64,000 bases of DNA from Alphaproteobacteria bacterium (GTDB lineage: Bacteria > Pseudomonadota > Alphaproteobacteria > Puniceispirillales > Puniceispirillaceae). The notes under the pieces were generated by a model that worked only from the letters and a program-made list of their open reading frames with translations, was not told where the DNA came from and did not search any database. Location: NCBI GenBank assembly GCA_009920665.1, contig RFZL01000001.1, positions 1 through 64,000 on the forward strand, written 5' to 3'. Position numbers and translations under genes: made by a program. Positions 8,232-16,979 of this stretch are shown one piece after another (position 1 is the stretch's first letter; each line of letters begins with the position of its first letter).

Positions 8232-10652
8232 TCACTCTTCGGCCGGGCCAAAACCACCGCCACCCGGCGTTTCGATCACGAAAACATCACCCGGTGCCAT
8301 CTGGCGAAGATCGGTCGCCGTCAGCTCTTCAATACTGCCATCGGTGCGTTCGACCCAGTTGCGGCCGACAGCCCCATCATCCCCGCCGGCCATGCCATAG
8401 GGCGGCACAATGCGGTGGTTGGCGAGAATGACCGCCTCCATCGATTCAAGGAAACGGGTGCGCCGTCGCACCCCATTGCCGCCACGATGCCGGCCGGCAC
8501 CACCCGACCCGGTGCGGATCTCGAAACTCTCCAGCAACACCGGATAGCGCCATTCCAATATCTCCGGATCGGTCAGGCGGCTGTTCGTCATATGCGTATG
8601 GACAGCGTCGCACCCGTCGAAATCCGGTCCGGCGCCCGACCCGCCGCACAGCGTCTCGTAATACTGGTAGGTGTTATTGCCATAGATGAAATTGTTCATC
8701 GTGCCCTGCGCCGCCGCCATCACGCCGAGCGCGCCATAGAGCGTGTCGGTAACGATTTGCGAGGTTTCGACATTGCCGGCGATCACCGCCGCCGGATATT
8801 GCGCCTGCAGCATGCAATCCTCGGGAAGGATGATGGTGATCGGTTTCAGGCAGCCTTCATTCATCGGAATGTCGTCATCGACAAGCGTCCGGAAAACATA
8901 GAGAACAGCCGCCCGGCATACCGCGGCCGGCGCGTTGAAGTTATTCGCGCCCTGCGGGCTGGTGCCGGTGAAATCAACCGTTGCTGCGCGGTTCTCGTGG
9001 TCGATGCTGATCTTCACCTTCACATGCTGGCCATTATCCATCGGATAGGTGAATTCACCATCTCTGAGAACGTCGATCACCCGCCGCACCGATTCCTCGG
9101 CGTTGTTCTGGACGTGGGTCATATAGGCAAGAACCGTATCGAGGCCGAACTGCGCGACCATCTTCTGAAGTTCCTGGACGCCCTTTTCGTTTGCGGCAAG
9201 CTGCGCCCGCAGATCGGCGATATTCTGTTCGACATTGCGGGCCGGATACAGCGCGCCCTCAAGCACCTCGATCATCTCCGCCTCGCGATAGATGCCCTGG
9301 TCGACAAGCTTGAAATTATCGATCAGAACGCCTTCCTCGTCGATATGCGCCGAATCAGGCGGCGCCGATCCCGGCGTCTTGCCGCCGACATCCGGATGGT
9401 GCCCGCGGCAGGCGACAAAAAACAGGATCCCGTCATTCTCGAACACCGGCGTGATGATAGTGATATCGGGAAGATGCGTGCCGCCATTATAGGGGTTGTT
9501 CAGCACATAGGCATCGCCCGGTCTGATGCTGCCCTCATTGTCGCGAAGCACCGCCCGTACCGATTCCCCCATCGAGCCGAGATGTACCGGCATATGCGGG
9601 GCGTTGGCGATCAGCGAACCGGTGGAATCGAAGATGGCACAGGAGAAATCAAGCCGCTCCTTCACATTGACCGAAAGCGCCGTGTTCTGGAGCGTGTAGC
9701 CCATCTGCTCGGCGATCGACATGAACAGGTTGTTGAACACTTCAAGCATCACCGGATCGCAGTCGGTGCCGATGGCGACCCGTTCTGGCCGCGCCACCAC
9801 GCGGCGCAGCACCAGATTGCCGATTTCCGTCATCTCGGCCTGCCAGCCGGGCTCGACAATCGTCGTTGCCGTCGCCTCGATAATCAGCGCCGGCCCGTCA
9901 ACCTTGCCACCAGCCGGGATCGCGTCACGGTAATGGACCGGTGCGGTGACCGGCTGACCGCCCATATAGGCATCAACCATTATCTGTGCGCCGCCCGCAT
10001 CGGTCTTCGCGATATGCGGCGCTGTTTCCACATCGAAGGTCAGGCCGATCGTCTCTACCGAGAGGGTCGCGGCGATCACCTTTTTGCCTGGCATCAGAAA
10101 GCCGAAACGTGACCTGTAGGCACGTTCATAGGCAGCTTCCATTTCGTCAACCGCACCATAGGGCACCTCGAGCGCGGTGTCCGACCCGTCATAGCGAAGA
10201 TGCACATAGCGCCGTGTCTCGGTGCGGTCGGCGGCGATCCCCTGACCGGCCACCTCGGCCTTGGAAATGGCGGCGAGTTCGTCAAGCTCGCGCACGAGCC
10301 GCGGCACCAGCGCGTCGGTCAGTGGTGCCTCGATGGTCCGCTCACGAAGTGCCCGTACATCGGCAAGCCCCATGCCATAGGCCGACAGCACACCGGCAAA
10401 GGGATGCACAAGAACCGTATTCATGCCAAGCACATCGGCGATCAGGCAGGCATGCTGGCCACCAGCACCGCCAAAACATTGCAGCGCGTAGTTGGTGACA
10501 TCATAGCCGCGCTGTACGGAGATCTTCTTGATCGCATTAGCCATGTTCTCGACCGCGATCCGCAGGAACCCGTCGGCAAGCTCCTCGGGCGTGCGGCGAA
10601 TGCCGGTCGCCACCTCGACCTCATCGGCCATCGCGGCGAATTTCGTGCGCAC
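8232..10652 (-). CDS. Hydantoinase/5-oxoprolinase, C-terminal part (HyuA C-terminus plus HyuB domain), broken frame
   Basis: This frame holds the end of the HyuA-like ATPase domain ([20 protein letters not shown]) followed by the complete HyuB-like domain, with [25 protein letters not shown] and a glycine-rich end [13 protein letters not shown]. In fused enzymes both halves form one protein of about 1,200 residues that hydrolyses 5-oxoproline or hydantoins with ATP. Here the frame is disconnected from the N-terminal half near 10,722-10,732 by an internal deletion. The listed start (GTG) is only the first possible codon; real homology continues upstream to the break. Confidence 0.8.
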   Translation of the reverse strand: MRTKFAAMADEVEVATGIRRTPEELADGFLRIAVENMANAIKKISVQRGYDVTNYALQCFGGAGGQHACLIADVLGMNTVLVHPFAGVLSAYGMGLADVRALRERTIEAPLTDALVPRLVRELDELAAISKAEVAGQGIAADRTETRRYVHLRYDGSDTALEVPYGAVDEMEAAYERAYRSRFGFLMPGKKVIAATLSVETIGLTFDVETAPHIAKTDAGGAQIMVDAYMGGQPVTAPVHYRDAIPAGGKVDGPALIIEATATTIVEPGWQAEMTEIGNLVLRRVVARPERVAIGTDCDPVMLEVFNNLFMSIAEQMGYTLQNTALSVNVKERLDFSCAIFDSTGSLIANAPHMPVHLGSMGESVRAVLRDNEGSIRPGDAYVLNNPYNGGTHLPDITIITPVFENDGILFFVACRGHHPDVGGKTPGSAPPDSAHIDEEGVLIDNFKLVDQGIYREAEMIEVLEGALYPARNVEQNIADLRAQLAANEKGVQELQKMVAQFGLDTVLAYMTHVQNNAEESVRRVIDVLRDGEFTYPMDNGQHVKVKISIDHENRAATVDFTGTSPQGANNFNAPAAVCRAAVLYVFRTLVDDDIPMNEGCLKPITIILPEDCMLQAQYPAAVIAGNVETSQIVTDTLYGALGVMAAAQGTMNNFIYGNNTYQYYETLCGGSGAGPDFDGCDAVHTHMTNSRLTDPEILEWRYPVLLESFEIRTGSGGAGRHRGGNGVRRRTRFLESMEAVILANHRIVPPYGMAGGDDGAVGRNWVERTDGSIEELTATDLRQMAPGDVFVIETPGGGGFGPAEE

Positions 10653-11791
10653 CGCCGCGGCATCCAGCGGCGCGTCCTGATCCGGACCAAAGACATGTGG
10701 GAAGAAGTCAGGCTGCAGCTTGCCAAGCAGGCGCTTTCCGGCCCGACACGGAACCGCGCGCCGTCAAACTGGCAGAGCGACCCGCCGCCCGCCGCCACCG
10801 TATGGATCAGCAGCATTGGCGCCTGCATCCGCACGCCGGCGACAACGGTCTCGAAGACACGTTCATAGGCGTTTTCGTAATGCGCGACATCGGTCGAGGT
10901 GCCACCCATGTCAAAGGTGATGACCTTGTCGAAGCCGGCCTGCTCGGCGGTACGCACCGCACCGACGATGCCACCTGCCGGCCCTGACAGGATGGCGTCC
11001 TTGCCCTGGAACAGGCTGGCCCCCTTCAGTCCGCCATTCGACTGCATGAATTGCAGGTTCACACCGCCAAGAGCACCGGCAATGCGATCGATATAGCGGC
11101 GCAGGATCGGTGACAGATAGGCATCCGCCACGGTGGTGTCGCCGCGCCCGACAAATTTGATCATCGGGCTGGTGCCATGGCTTGTCGAAATCTGGGTGAA
11201 GCCGATCTCGCCAGCCAGTTCGGCAATCCGCAATTCATGATCGGGAACACGATAGGCATGCATCAGCACGATGGCGATCGACCTGATACCGTCATCAAAG
11301 GCCGCCTGCAGGCGCGGACGCAAATCATCAAGGTCAAGCGGTGTCAGAACGCGGTCACCGGCGTCGATACGCTCGCGCACCTCCTCGACCCGCTCATACA
11401 GCATCTCGGGAAGCGTGATCTGCATGTCGAACAAACGCGGGCGCGCCTGATAGGCAATCCGCAACTGGTCGCGGAACCCCTCGGTCACGACAAGCAGGGT
11501 CCGGTCTCCCTTGCGCTCCAGCAGCGCGTTGGTGGCCACCGTGGTGCCCATCTTGACCGCATCGATGGCGGACTCGGGAATTGGTGCGCCATCGGACAAT
11601 GCCAGCAGATCGCGGATACCCTGCAGCGCCGCATCCTGATAGGCCTCGGGATTTTCCGACAAAAGCTTGTGCGTATGGAGCGTGCCGTCAGGCGCCCGCC
11701 CGACCACATCGGTAAAGGTGCCGCCACGGTCGATCCAGAATTGCCAGCCCGCGAGTTTGACCCCTTCAGCTTTTGCCGCTGCGCCGTCCAT
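10442..11791 (-). CDS. Hydantoinase/5-oxoprolinase, N-terminal HyuA part, frameshifted 3' end
   Basis: Residues 1 to about 353 are a HyuA-type domain: [15 protein letters not shown] at the start, [27 protein letters not shown] and [10 protein letters not shown], the ATP-binding elements of the actin-like fold. At GPESA (near 10,732) the expected continuation (GANPG...) is missing and the frame enters out-of-frame sequence, so residues after this point are meaningless. The correct frame resumes in the overlapping C-terminal part. Together they are one gene with a frameshifting deletion of an estimated 60-80 bp (from family comparison, not measured). Confidence 0.8.
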   Translation of the reverse strand: MDGAAAKAEGVKLAGWQFWIDRGGTFTDVVGRAPDGTLHTHKLLSENPEAYQDAALQGIRDLLALSDGAPIPESAIDAVKMGTTVATNALLERKGDRTLLVVTEGFRDQLRIAYQARPRLFDMQITLPEMLYERVEEVRERIDAGDRVLTPLDLDDLRPRLQAAFDDGIRSIAIVLMHAYRVPDHELRIAELAGEIGFTQISTSHGTSPMIKFVGRGDTTVADAYLSPILRRYIDRIAGALGGVNLQFMQSNGGLKGASLFQGKDAILSGPAGGIVGAVRTAEQAGFDKVITFDMGGTSTDVAHYENAYERVFETVVAGVRMQAPMLLIHTVAAGGGSLCQFDGARFRVGPESACLASCSLTSSHMSLVRIRTRRWMPRRCARNSPRWPMRSRWRPAFAARPRSLPTGSCGSRSRTWLMRSRRSPYSAAMMSPTTRCNVLAVLVASMPA

Positions 11792-11825
11792 GATATGCCT
11801 GCCTGATGATGTTGATGCTCAGAAC

Positions 11826-11865
11826 AATAACGTTGATAAAGTGTCGACAATTTGTCAACGTTATT
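11826..11865. promoter_or_regulatory. 40-bp concentric palindrome, candidate operator between hyuA and lysE
   Basis: The arms AATAACGTTGA and TCAACGTTATT are perfect inverted repeats, and the centre TGTCGACA is itself a palindrome with the same axis. Only two of twenty base pairs across the dyad break symmetry. It lies 34 bp upstream of the hyuA start and 13 bp upstream of the lysE start, in a short divergent promoter region. This is the arrangement of an operator for a local dimeric or tetrameric regulator; the nearby winged-helix protein is a candidate. Confidence 0.65.
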
Positions 11866-11878
11866 TGAAGCGAGAAGC

Positions 11879-12502
11879 ATGTCTCTTGAACTGTTCCTTC
11901 CCTTCCTTCTCGCCACGGCCATCCTGCTGGCGACGCCGGGGCCAACAATCCTGCTTGTGCTGTCATACGCGCTGGCGCAGGGGCGCGGAGTCGCCCTGGC
12001 GGTGGTGGCCGGGGTAATGCTTGGCGATCTGCTGGCAATGACGGCGACGCTGTTGGGGCTGGGCGTGATCCTCGCGACCTCGGCGCTGCTGTTCACCGTG
12101 ATGAAATGGGCCGGCGCGATCTATCTGGCATGGATGGGGTGGCAGATGATCCGATCCGCCAGCACGGCATCAGTAAATCTCGCCGAGATTTCGTCGCGTT
12201 CACATATGGCGGCGTTCCGCGACAGCGCGCTTGTCACCCTTCTCAACCCTAAATCAATCGGCTTCTTCATCGCCTTCGTGCCGCAATTCATCGATACAGG
12301 CGCGCCGGCCGGCCCGCAATTCGCGGTGATGATCGCCACCTTTGTCGGGCTTGGCGGGGCGAACGCGCTGGCCTATGCGCTGCTGGCCGGACATCTTCGC
12401 CGGCATGTCACAAGCCCAGGTCTCGTTGCCTGGCTGCGCCGGTGCGGCGGCGGTGTTCTCATTGCCATGGCGGCGTTCACCGCCACCCTGCGCCGGGTCT
12501 AG
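11879..12502 (+). CDS. LysE/RhtB-family amino-acid exporter
   Basis: About 207 residues with six predicted membrane segments and the family's N-terminal ATPGPT motif (about residues 16-21) plus NPKSIGFF in the middle. LysE/RhtB proteins export amino acids or related metabolites; the substrate is unknown. The ATG at 11879 follows GAAGCGAGAAG. It is divergent from the hydantoinase gene across a palindromic operator candidate, so it might export a product of that pathway. Its stop shares CTAG with the convergent nucleosidase stop. Confidence 0.87.
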   Translation: MSLELFLPFLLATAILLATPGPTILLVLSYALAQGRGVALAVVAGVMLGDLLAMTATLLGLGVILATSALLFTVMKWAGAIYLAWMGWQMIRSASTASVNLAEISSRSHMAAFRDSALVTLLNPKSIGFFIAFVPQFIDTGAPAGPQFAVMIATFVGLGGANALAYALLAGHLRRHVTSPGLVAWLRRCGGGVLIAMAAFTATLRRV

Positions 12503-13056
12503 CCACGCAGGTCATCCCGGCTGTTGAGGAGATCGAGAAACAGCGCAGCGCCTTTGGCCACATTGGCGCGCCAGTTCGCGGTGGCGTTCTCGTTGGCAAG
12601 GTCGGTGACGAATTTATGGCATTCGAAGGGGATTCCCGCGCGATGGCAGGCCTTTGCAAGCGCGTAGGCCTCCATATCGACGATGTCGCTTGGCACCTCT
12701 GGCGGGCTGGTGACGAAATTGTCGCCAGTGCTGAGGCGGACGCCCTTACCGCCGAGGTTGATTTCACCGGCAACCGGCCCGTCCTCGAACGGGGTTGCGC
12801 CGAGTGGCGCCAGTGGCCGTGCGTCCATGTCGCGCTGAACGATACGCGCCACCCGCACCAGCTGGCCTGCCAAGGCCGGCACAAGGCTGCCAGCGGTCCC
12901 GTAATTGATCACCCGCCGGCAGTCAGGCCGCGCCAGAACGCCCGCAACCGCCAGCGCGGCATTGACCTTGCCAATCCCGCAACAGGTTACCCGTGTCCCG
13001 TCGGGCAGTGCGATATCGGCAAGTTCAATCTCAAGCGCAACAATCAGGTCAATCAT
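12499..13056 (-). CDS. Purine nucleoside phosphorylase-family protein, probable MTA/SAH nucleosidase
   Basis: A 185-residue member of the PNP_UDP/MTAN superfamily: an N-terminal strand (LIVALEIEL), GIGKVNAALA, NYGTAGSL, the purine and ribose segment VDMEAYALAKAC, and KFVTDLANENA with the likely catalytic Asp. It would cleave 5'-methylthioadenosine or S-adenosylhomocysteine, fitting methyl-cycle salvage. It is shorter than E. coli MTAN (about 230), as usual for this alphaproteobacterial group. The substrate is inferred. It converges on lysE with a shared CTAG stop. Confidence 0.75.
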   Translation of the reverse strand: MIDLIVALEIELADIALPDGTRVTCCGIGKVNAALAVAGVLARPDCRRVINYGTAGSLVPALAGQLVRVARIVQRDMDARPLAPLGATPFEDGPVAGEINLGGKGVRLSTGDNFVTSPPEVPSDIVDMEAYALAKACHRAGIPFECHKFVTDLANENATANWRANVAKGAALFLDLLNSRDDLRG

Positions 13057-13210
13057 GCCACTTCCCGTAAATCCTGTGGAGCGAGTCCGACATCATCGCG
13101 TCATGTCCTGCCTATTTCAACAAAACATGCCTCTACCGGTCCACCGTGCCAGACGCTCCCTTCGAACAGCCGGTTAACAGCCTTACCGTCCTCCGGGAAA
13201 GGGGAATGCG

Positions 13211-13453
13211 ATGATCAATCTGATGGCGCTGGCACGGTTCGAGCAGCAGTTGAAATGGATCGCGCTCGGCCTCGGCATTCTCAGCACCATCGCCATCATC
13301 CGCGACTGGTACCCGTGGACGATGTTCATCGGCCTGCCCTTCTGCCTGATCTGGGCCTATTGCGCGTGGCTGCACAATGAACGCCAGCTGAAATGGATCA
13401 ATCTGATTTTCCTGGTTCTCTATGGGTATGGAATCATTGACTATTGTCTGTAA
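13211..13453 (+). CDS. Conserved small membrane protein (DUF6552-like)
   Basis: An 80-residue protein with three hydrophobic segments and a duplicated look: FEQQLKWIALGLGIL near the start and NERQLKWINLIFLVL near the end each place QLKWI before a helix. It resembles the tryptophan-rich small membrane proteins annotated as DUF6552 in alphaproteobacteria. No function is known. It has GGAAAGGGG upstream of the ATG. Confidence 0.72.
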   Translation: MINLMALARFEQQLKWIALGLGILSTIAIIRDWYPWTMFIGLPFCLIWAYCAWLHNERQLKWINLIFLVLYGYGIIDYCL

Positions 13454-13577
13454 GGCCAGACCGACCGACCATTGAAACCGGCCCCTCACGGGGACGTGAA
13501 TGGACCTGATGCCATCTTGCCTGCATTCTGGCCTCGCCTTGATTGAAGGTCCGCCTTAACCGGGAACTATTGTCACG

Positions 13578-13901
13578 ATGCTCGTCGGAACATCTTCATC
13601 ACTGTTCCTGATGCCGGTTTTCTGGTTTGTTATCGGGGTGCTGTTTCTGGGGCTTGAGCTCATCAACAGGCGCATGGTCTATTTCCTGCCGGGATGCGTT
13701 GCGGCTCTCTCTATCGCCCTGCTGATAGGCCTTCACCCCATGCTTTCGACCTTTTTGCCACAGCCGCCGTCATCAGCCGGGGCAGCCTTGCTGTTCTGGG
13801 TCGGGTTGAGTTGTGGCTGCAGCACGTTGTTCGCTTTATTGCGCCCGCGGATCCGGCGGCGCGGCCGACGCCGCAGGCAACGTCAGCTATTTAGCAGCTG
13901 A
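13578..13901 (+). CDS. Small NfeD-like membrane protein
   Basis: A 107-residue protein with an N-terminal membrane part similar in pattern to NfeD (PVFWFVIGVLFLGLELINRR, then further hydrophobic segments up to about residue 90) and a very basic tail (RIRRRGRRRRQRQ). The soluble OB-fold domain of full NfeD is missing, and no stomatin/SPFH partner is adjacent. It could be a short NfeD-like family member; the assignment is tentative. Confidence 0.55.
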   Translation: MLVGTSSSLFLMPVFWFVIGVLFLGLELINRRMVYFLPGCVAALSIALLIGLHPMLSTFLPQPPSSAGAALLFWVGLSCGCSTLFALLRPRIRRRGRRRRQRQLFSS

Positions 13902-13925
13902 GATAAATGGTGATGCCAACGTGGC

Positions 13926-14378
13926 TCAAAAGGTCAGTGGCTTGCGAAAATAAACCCGTTCAAAGCCGTTCTCGACGCCGCGTCCCGTCTCCACAAAACC
14001 GAGCCGTTCATACCACCCGATATTCCGCACCATCTTCACATTGGTGTAGAGCTGGTAGCTGTCGGTGCGGCCAAACAGATACGTCTCGACATGGGCGATG
14101 AGGCCGGTTCCGATTCCCCGGCCGCCGCTGGCCGTTGCCACCGCAATATTCTCCAGCCAGAACCCGTCCGTCTTTTCGATGAGGACGGCATAGCCGACAA
14201 CATGATTTCTCGGCTGTATCATCGCGACAAAAATGACGTCGCTTTGCAGATGATGATCAAAATCGGCAAGCATCGGCGCCGGTTTGCGGCTAATCACCTC
14301 GAGATATTGCGCATAGGCATCGGTTGCAATCGCGCGTAATGCCGAAACATCCCTTTCTGTGGCCTGCCTGATATGCAA
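13926..14378 (-). CDS. GNAT-family N-acetyltransferase
   Basis: A 150-residue single-domain protein with the GNAT acetyl-CoA motif A (ENIAVATASGGRGIGTGLI, about residues 91-109) and a C-terminal YERLGFVETGRG motif. It would transfer an acetyl group from acetyl-CoA to an amine; the substrate cannot be predicted. It lies downstream of the rpsI terminator on the same strand and seems separately transcribed. Confidence 0.85.
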   Translation of the reverse strand: MHIRQATERDVSALRAIATDAYAQYLEVISRKPAPMLADFDHHLQSDVIFVAMIQPRNHVVGYAVLIEKTDGFWLENIAVATASGGRGIGTGLIAHVETYLFGRTDSYQLYTNVKMVRNIGWYERLGFVETGRGVENGFERVYFRKPLTF

Positions 14379-14423
14379 ATGCGGCGCTCCTTCTTCAGTC
14401 CAGAAAAGGATAGCCGCATTAAC

Positions 14424-14453
14424 AAAAAAGGGGCTGCCGGTGAAAGCAGCCCC
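14424..14453 (-). terminator. Rho-independent terminator of rplM-rpsI
   Basis: Minus-strand hairpin with an 8-bp stem GGGGCTGC/GCAGCCCC, an 8-base loop, and TTTTTT following. It lies 25 bp downstream of the rpsI stop. Confidence 0.9.
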
Positions 14454-14477
14454 TCCTCGATATTCTGTGGATCGTGT

Positions 14478-14987
14478 TTATCGCTTCGAGAACTGGAAGC
14501 TCTTCCGGGCTTTTGCCTTGCCATACTTCTTCCGCTCGACGACGCGTGGATCACGGGTCAGGAACCCACCAGCCTTCAGCGCCGGCCGCAAGCCGGGCTC
14601 GAACAGCGTCAGCGCACGGCTGATGCCATGACGGACGGCGCCAGCCTGTCCGGACAGCCCGCCGCCACGCACGGTGGCGACAACGTCGAATTCGCCAACA
14701 CGCTCGGCGGCCTCAAACGGCTGTGCCAGGATCATCTGCAACACCGGACGCGCGAAATATTCGGTCACATCCTTGCCGTTGATCTTCATCTGGCCGGTGC
14801 CGCGCTTGACCCATACACGGGCAGCGGCATCCTTGCGGCGACCCGTGGCATAGGAGCGGCCAAGATTATCGATCTTCGGCTCGACCGGCGCGGCGACGGC
14901 CTCGGCGGCCGGACCTTCGGTCAGGGTCTCGAGAGCGGCCATGCCTGCCGGCGCTTCGGTGGCTTCAACCTTTGTTTCGTCAGACAT
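14478..14987 (-). CDS. rpsI: 30S ribosomal protein S9
   Basis: A 169-residue S9. The conserved domain begins near residue 44 ([16 protein letters not shown]) and ends with the typical basic tail ([11 protein letters not shown]) that reaches the tRNA-binding P site. The first 40 residues form an acidic, alanine-rich extension common in alphaproteobacterial S9. It follows rplM by 2 bp and is closed by a strong terminator, so the pair is a two-gene operon. Confidence 0.97.
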   Translation of the reverse strand: MSDETKVEATEAPAGMAALETLTEGPAAEAVAAPVEPKIDNLGRSYATGRRKDAAARVWVKRGTGQMKINGKDVTEYFARPVLQMILAQPFEAAERVGEFDVVATVRGGGLSGQAGAVRHGISRALTLFEPGLRPALKAGGFLTRDPRVVERKKYGKAKARKSFQFSKR

Positions 14988-14989
14988 GT

Positions 14990-15457
14990 CTACCTCTTGT
15001 TCTTCGCGTTCATGCCCGCAATGTCGAGCGGGGCCGGCTTCTGTGCCTCATGCGGATGCTCCGGACCGGCATAGACATGCAGGTTGCGCATCGCGTTGCG
15101 CCCAAGCGGACCGCGCGGGATCATCCGTTCGACGGCCTTTTCGACCACCCGTGCCGGGAACCGTCCGTCGAGGATCTTGTCAGCGGTGCGCGACTTGATA
15201 CCGCCCGGATAACCGGTGTGCCAGTAATAGGTCTTTTGCGTGCGCTTGTTGCCGGTCAGTTTCACCTTCTCGGCATTGATCACGATGATATGGTCACCAC
15301 AATCCATGTTGGGTGTGTAGCTCGGCTTGTGCTTGCCGCGGACGCGCATGGCGATCAGCGAGGCAAGCCGGCCCAGAACGACATCCGCCGCATCGACCAC
15401 GAACCATTGCTTTTCGATGTCCTTCGGCGTTGCCACATATGTTCTTGGCAAGGGCAT
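14990..15457 (-). CDS. rplM: 50S ribosomal protein L13
   Basis: A 155-residue L13 with the family signatures [12 protein letters not shown] near the start and [12 protein letters not shown] in the middle. It binds 23S rRNA early in 50S assembly. The ATG at 15457 has GGAG six bases upstream; a longer start at 15469 lacks this. It is the first gene of the rplM-rpsI operon, transcribed away from trpG out of an AT-rich intergenic region (15,540-15,660) that must carry divergent promoters. Confidence 0.97.
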   Translation of the reverse strand: MPLPRTYVATPKDIEKQWFVVDAADVVLGRLASLIAMRVRGKHKPSYTPNMDCGDHIIVINAEKVKLTGNKRTQKTYYWHTGYPGGIKSRTADKILDGRFPARVVEKAVERMIPRGPLGRNAMRNLHVYAGPEHPHEAQKPAPLDIAGMNAKNKR

Positions 15458-15720
15458 GATTGTCTCCAAAATTCACGAATTTGTCGCGGCACGGCGGGGC
15501 GCGCCGGAAACTGCCGCGGTTTATAGGCGGTAATCACACCAGGGTCAAACAGTTTATGAATTTGAAATCAAAAATAATGACATAAAAACATACAGTTAAA
15601 TTTACGGTATTATTTTACCATATATTTCTTCACCATTTCGGACCCGGCTTCACCTTTGCGCGCAAACCTTGCTCATGCTACACCACCGGCCTTAGTCATC
15701 CACATGCGCATCGAACGACC

Positions 15721-16392
15721 ATGTTCATCCTGATCGACAATTATGACAGCTTCACCTGGAATCTGTGGCATTTCCTGTCCGATCTGGGTGCCGAGGTCGA
15801 GATCATCCGCAATGACGTGGTGACAGTTGACGCGGTGCTGGCACAGCGGCCGGAGGGATTGATCCTGTCGCCCGGCCCCGGCACCCCCGAGGATGCCGGC
15901 ATTTTGATCGAACTGATCCGCGCGGCAGCAGGATCGGTGCCGGTGCTAGGTGTCTGTCTGGGGCATCAGGCGCTGGCGGTGGCCTTTGGTGGCCGGTTGT
16001 TGCGCATTGACCCGCCGGTTCACGGCAAGCTGTCGCGGGTCAGGCGTAGCCATGCCAACGCCGTGGCAACCGACATCTTCGCCGATTGCCCGCAGGATTT
16101 CCCGGTGACACGCTATCATTCGCTTGTCGTTGACGAGGATCACCTGCCGGCGGAGCTGACCGTCACCGCCCGCACCGAGGCCGGCGCCATCATGGGGCTG
16201 AGCCATGCCGAGCATCAACTGCATGGCGTCCAGTTTCATCCCGAATCCATCGCATCGGTCGCGGGCTACCGTATTCTGGCGAATTTCCTGCGGCTATGCG
16301 GCCGCAAGGTGCCGACCGGGAGCGATCTGGCGGAACTGGAGTCACAGGTACTTCGGCTCGATGAGAGATTTCCCGGCCAGATGCATCCCTGA
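15721..16392 (+). CDS. trpG: Anthranilate synthase glutaminase component
   Basis: A 223-residue class I glutamine amidotransferase with LSPGPGTPED, the nucleophile motif GVCLGHQAL (Cys about 79) and the FHPESI His-Glu motif. It supplies ammonia to TrpE for anthranilate synthesis and may also serve PabB, since some TrpG proteins are shared. It is separated from trpD by two minus-strand genes, and trpE is absent from the window. The C-terminal 25 residues are an extension beyond the usual end. Confidence 0.93.
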   Translation: MFILIDNYDSFTWNLWHFLSDLGAEVEIIRNDVVTVDAVLAQRPEGLILSPGPGTPEDAGILIELIRAAAGSVPVLGVCLGHQALAVAFGGRLLRIDPPVHGKLSRVRRSHANAVATDIFADCPQDFPVTRYHSLVVDEDHLPAELTVTARTEAGAIMGLSHAEHQLHGVQFHPESIASVAGYRILANFLRLCGRKVPTGSDLAELESQVLRLDERFPGQMHP

Positions 16393-16420
16393 CCAAAGCG
16401 TATCCCTGATCAGTTGGCCA

Positions 16421-16807
16421 CTATCCGTTCGGGACCGGCCGCCGGCCGGTGACCCGTACATAGACACCGTCAGGATCGAACATCCGGAAATCGGTCCGCC
16501 CCCATGGCTGGTCGCGCAGCGGGTCGGTAACGGAATGCCCGCTTTGCCGCGCCAGATCATATGCCGCAACGATGTCCGGCACCTCGAAACACAGCTCCAC
16601 GGCACAGGCCGCCGGCATACCGACACAGCCGCGTCGCCGTTGGGCCGCCGGCATGTGGTCGTGCGACACAAGGTGAAGTTTCGCCTCGCCGCGTTCCATG
16701 ACGATGAAGGCCGGGGTTTCCTGCGTCACGGCAAGGCCGATGGCATTGGCATAGAAGGCGCGTGACCGGCCCAGATCCTGAGCGAAGATTTCAAAGAAGA
16801 ACCTCAT
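16421..16807 (-). CDS. VOC (glyoxalase/bleomycin resistance) superfamily protein
   Basis: About 128 residues with the paired beta-alpha-beta-beta-beta layout of the vicinal oxygen chelate fold: MRFFFEIFAQDLGRSRAFY at the start and VELCFEVPDIVAAYDLA opening the second half, ending with FRMFDPDGVYVRV. Metal ligands and substrate are not evident. The ATG at 16807 has GGGAC upstream. It is an isolated minus-strand gene between trpG and metY. Confidence 0.8.
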   Translation of the reverse strand: MRFFFEIFAQDLGRSRAFYANAIGLAVTQETPAFIVMERGEAKLHLVSHDHMPAAQRRRGCVGMPAACAVELCFEVPDIVAAYDLARQSGHSVTDPLRDQPWGRTDFRMFDPDGVYVRVTGRRPVPNG

Positions 16808-16864
16808 ATTGCTGTCCCGGTGGCGCTTCTGGCCTGCTTGTATGGTACCACACCGCCATTGAAC

Positions 16865-16903
16865 CAAAAGAGAGGCCGCGGAGGGGAGGCATTCTCCGCG
16901 GCC
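16865..16903 (-). terminator. Rho-independent terminator of metY
   Basis: Perfect 10-bp minus-strand stem GGCCGCGGAG/CTCCGCGGCC with a 10-base loop, followed by TCTCTTTT. It lies about 75 bp after the metY stop and upstream of the VOC gene. Confidence 0.8.
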
Positions 16904-16979
16904 CCTACCCCTGAATTCAGGGGATTTTCAGGACGCTCCCGCTTGGGAAAAGAGTCTGGGGGCACCCCGTTCGAAAGAC

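Noticed and set aside
10442-10720. The 3' part of the HyuA frame beyond GPESA, considered as a novel basic C-terminal domain.
   Set aside because: The residues are the out-of-frame translation of the conserved HyuA C-terminal region (KLQPDFFP and onward in the other frame).
7676-11865. The hyu-regulator-oxidoreductase-lysE group considered as a new defence or toxin system.
   Set aside because: All parts belong to known metabolic or transport families, and the order fits a substrate-induced catabolic unit.
13486-13510. CCCC-tcac-GGGG hairpin after the 80-residue membrane protein gene, considered as a terminator.
   Set aside because: The stem is short and no T run follows.
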